Assembly (NCBI GenBank): GCA_028710885.1
Contig: JAQTTG010000001.1
Coordinates: 62,001-126,000, forward strand
Origin: Sulfuricurvum sp.
GTDB taxonomy: Bacteria > Campylobacterota > Campylobacteria > Campylobacterales > Sulfurimonadaceae
Length of the DNA: 64,000 nt
Direction of reading: 5' to 3'
The stretch's first letter is position 1. Every line of letters begins with the position of its first letter. The position numbers and the translations under genes are program-made. Below are positions 61,751 through 64,000 of the stretch, in pieces. Below the pieces are notes generated by a model. That model made no database searches and was not told the origin of the DNA. It saw nothing but the letters and a program-made list of their open reading frames with translations.

Positions 61751-62266
61751 GTGCGATTTTTACCACTTTATTTTTTAATCACTCTCTCACTCTTTGCTTC
61801 CCCAAAGGAGTTGAATTCGTTTAATTCAAAATTTGTTCAAACGATTATTGATGATAATGGCAAAAAAATCACCTATCAGGGTGAGTTATGGGCGATGAAG
61901 CCACAAAATGCATTATGGCTTTACCAAAAACCTATCCAAAAAAGTGTTTATATCAATGGAAAAAAGCTTACTGTCATTGAACCGCAAATCGAGCAAGTAA
62001 CCCTACGAACGCTCGGAGATGAGATTGATTTCCTGGAAATTATCAAAAAAGCAAAATCTCTCGATGGTTCTCACTATAGCGCTATCGTCAATTCACAAAA
62101 CTATATTATTGATTTTAAAAATGAAATCCTCTCATCCATCAGTTACAAAGACAATTTTGATAATAAAGTCAATATCCAATTTACTAATCCAGTACAAAAC
62201 AAATCGATCGAATCGAGCCGATTTAAAGCGACTATACCTTCTGAGTTTGATATCATTAAAGATTAA
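61751..62266 (+). CDS. lolA: Outer membrane lipoprotein carrier LolA
   Basis: FNSKFVQTIIDDNGKKITYQGELWAMKPQNALWLYQKPIQKSVYINGKKLTVIEP; GTG start after AAGGA. Confidence 0.85.
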   Translation: MRFLPLYFLITLSLFASPKELNSFNSKFVQTIIDDNGKKITYQGELWAMKPQNALWLYQKPIQKSVYINGKKLTVIEPQIEQVTLRTLGDEIDFLEIIKKAKSLDGSHYSAIVNSQNYIIDFKNEILSSISYKDNFDNKVNIQFTNPVQNKSIESSRFKATIPSEFDIIKD

Positions 62267-62365
62267 AATAAACTTATTTATTGTTACCGCTTAGTTACTA
62301 TCATAGCGATATGATTTTCGGTGAGTAAGAATAATTTTCTTGCTACACCCGACAAGGAGCATACC

Positions 62366-63022
62366 ATGACAGTTAGTTCTAACTATAGTGCGTATTCATC
62401 TTACAATACTTCCGGGGTATCTTCGTCAACGCAATCATCTAAGCCCAGCTTTGAAGATCTCGCAAAACAGTTGTTGAGTTCTTTAGACACGGATAAAAAT
62501 GGAACCGTAGACTCGGCAGAATTTAGTGCAGCCGCTCAGGCACTCGCATCAAATTCGAGTAACACTGCCAGTAGTTCCAACAATAGTACTTCTGCGACCG
62601 ATACCTTCAATAAACTCGATACCAACAGTGATGGTAGTTTAAGTACTGATGAACTGATGGCAGCACTTAAAAATATGAAACCACCTGAACCGCCACAGGG
62701 TCAAAATGGTAGTATACCACCACCACCGCCACCTCCAAGTGATTCAACATCCAATTCATCAAATAATTCCAGCACATCTTCAACAACACAAAGTGCAAAA
62801 TTATTTTCAGCTTTGGACACTAACCAAGATGGATCGATCAGTGCAAGCGAGTTAGCTGCCCTGTTTGATAATTCCAATACTAATTCAAGCACATCATCAA
62901 CATCAAGTACTAAGGCTTCTAATCAGAACAATAATGATTGGCTGCAAAAAATTCTTTCGTATTATGATAGCAATAATACGACATCCACTTCCTCTACTTC
63001 TTTGCTCAGCGTTAGTGCATAA
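62366..63022 (+). CDS. EF-hand calcium-binding protein with Ser/Asn/Thr-rich linkers
   Basis: Three EF-hand loops: DTDKNGTVDSAEF, DTNSDGSLSTDEL, DTNQDGSISASEL; start after AAGGAG. Confidence 0.85.
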   Translation: MTVSSNYSAYSSYNTSGVSSSTQSSKPSFEDLAKQLLSSLDTDKNGTVDSAEFSAAAQALASNSSNTASSSNNSTSATDTFNKLDTNSDGSLSTDELMAALKNMKPPEPPQGQNGSIPPPPPPPSDSTSNSSNNSSTSSTTQSAKLFSALDTNQDGSISASELAALFDNSNTNSSTSSTSSTKASNQNNNDWLQKILSYYDSNNTTSTSSTSLLSVSA

Positions 63023-63027
63023 TGCAC

Positions 63028-63057
63028 CATGCCCTCCTCGGGCATGTTACTTTTTAT
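63028..63057 (+). terminator. Rho-independent terminator after the EF-hand gene
   Basis: CATGCCC-TCCTC-GGGCATG then TTACTTTTTATT. Confidence 0.78.
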
Positions 63058-63084
63058 TTACTTTCTCCCCGATATAATCGAAAA

Positions 63085-63753
63085 ATGATAAATATTTTGA
63101 TGATTGAAGATGATATTGAATTGGCGCAATTGTTGAAAGTACGTTTAAAAAAAGATGAGATTGAGGTTACAATCGCTGCTACACCTTTAGAAGGATTAAA
63201 TTTATTTCAAACAAATCTATTTGATATGTTGGTTCTCGATCTCTCACTGCCCCAGATGGATGGAATGGAGATTTGCCGTCTGATTCGTCAAGAGAGCCAA
63301 ATTCCTATCATTATCTCCTCTGCGCGTTCTGATATACGGGATAAAATGATGGGATTTTCACGTGGTGCGGATGATTTTCTCCCAAAACCATACGATCCAC
63401 AAGAGCTTATTTTTCGTATCGATGCCATTTTACGTCGACTCCATCCAACACTTCCTCATAAAGTATCCCCCTTTGAAGTCAATGAGGAGCGGCATGAAAT
63501 ATCACGTCACACTACGGTGTTAAAACTGACACCTGCAGAATATGACATTGTTTCATACATGATCAAAAAAGATCGCTATGCCATCTCACGTGAAGAGTTA
63601 TTGATGAATATCGGATCAATCAAATACGAAAGCAGTCTCAAAAGCATCGATGTTATTATGGGTAGAATCCGCCAAAAAATCGGCGATGACCCAAAAAATC
63701 CTCGCTACATAATCTCTGTTCGCGGTGTAGGATACAAATTTGTCAATCAATAA
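63085..63753 (+). CDS. OmpR-family two-component response regulator
   Basis: INILMIEDDIELAQLLKVRL, LVLDLSLPQMDG, winged-helix C-terminus VRGVGYKFVNQ; start set at MINILMIED. Confidence 0.93.
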   Translation: MINILMIEDDIELAQLLKVRLKKDEIEVTIAATPLEGLNLFQTNLFDMLVLDLSLPQMDGMEICRLIRQESQIPIIISSARSDIRDKMMGFSRGADDFLPKPYDPQELIFRIDAILRRLHPTLPHKVSPFEVNEERHEISRHTTVLKLTPAEYDIVSYMIKKDRYAISREELLMNIGSIKYESSLKSIDVIMGRIRQKIGDDPKNPRYIISVRGVGYKFVNQ

Positions 63754-64000
63754 CCACTCCATTATACGGCTTATTAGCCTGTTTTTTTTCTTTGTCTTTA
63801 TCTTGATTAATGGACTATTTTGGATTGCTTATCAACATTTTTATAATGAACACAATAGTGATCAAATGCGTCGATTTCTACTGGCTGAACGACTATTACA
63901 CGACCAACAACGTGATTTTTCGATTGAACTTGGACAACTAATGATCCAAAAATCAGGACTCTCATCAAAACAACTCTTGAGTACAGGAGAAGTTATGAGC
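63740..64000 (+). CDS. Sensor histidine kinase, N-terminal part (runs off the window)
   Basis: Open frame from TTG 63740: LSINNHSIIRLISLFFFFVFILINGLFWIAYQHFYNEHNSDQMRRFLLAERLL...; overlaps the response regulator stop. Confidence 0.65.
   Translation, partial: MSINNHSIIRLISLFFFFVFILINGLFWIAYQHFYNEHNSDQMRRFLLAERLLHDQQRDFSIELGQLMIQKSGLSSKQLLSTGEVMS

Noticed and set aside
63022-63084. N-terminal extension of the response regulator (MHHALLGHVTF...)
   Set aside because: It translates through the terminator hairpin; the real start is MINILMIED at 63085.
1-64000. CRISPR arrays, tRNA or rRNA genes
   Set aside because: No spaced repeat array, clover-leaf or rRNA signature was recognised; only rnpB among the RNA genes. 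A tRNAscan/Infernal run would be decisive.

Overview
This 64 kb window is a gene-dense, AT-rich chromosomal segment. Gene content suggests a chemolithotrophic Campylobacterota (Sulfuricurvum/Sulfurimonas-like): gltX2, oorDABC, monomeric icd, a fused run of TCA/reverse-TCA genes, and KtrAB. Most of it is ordinary housekeeping: envelope and Lpt/Lol genes, cell-wall enzymes, recN, nadK, secA, metG and TCA genes. The accessory region is 35.0-42.6 kb. The RNase P RNA gene (rnpB, minus strand, about 42607-42937) has its 3' end duplicated as a perfect 18-bp direct repeat (TAGGTACAACGTAAGCCG) at 35606-35623 and 42607-42624. The repeats bracket a 7.0-kb unit whose tyrosine integrase abuts one copy. The unit also carries a Rep_trans/RIF-like replication initiator, a small ssDNA-binding-like protein, an HTH protein, a very structured 165-nt noncoding region upstream of rep, a translationally coupled NERD-domain plus unknown gene pair, and an unknown 469-aa gene behind a 5'-truncated ORF. 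I read this as a small integrative, replicative satellite-type element using rnpB as attachment site and probably carrying defence-type cargo; it is the best candidate for something undescribed. A second notable observation is a GltX2 that appears to have lost its KMSKS loop and has an altered RGxDH motif. All family calls come from motif reading only; no database search was run.
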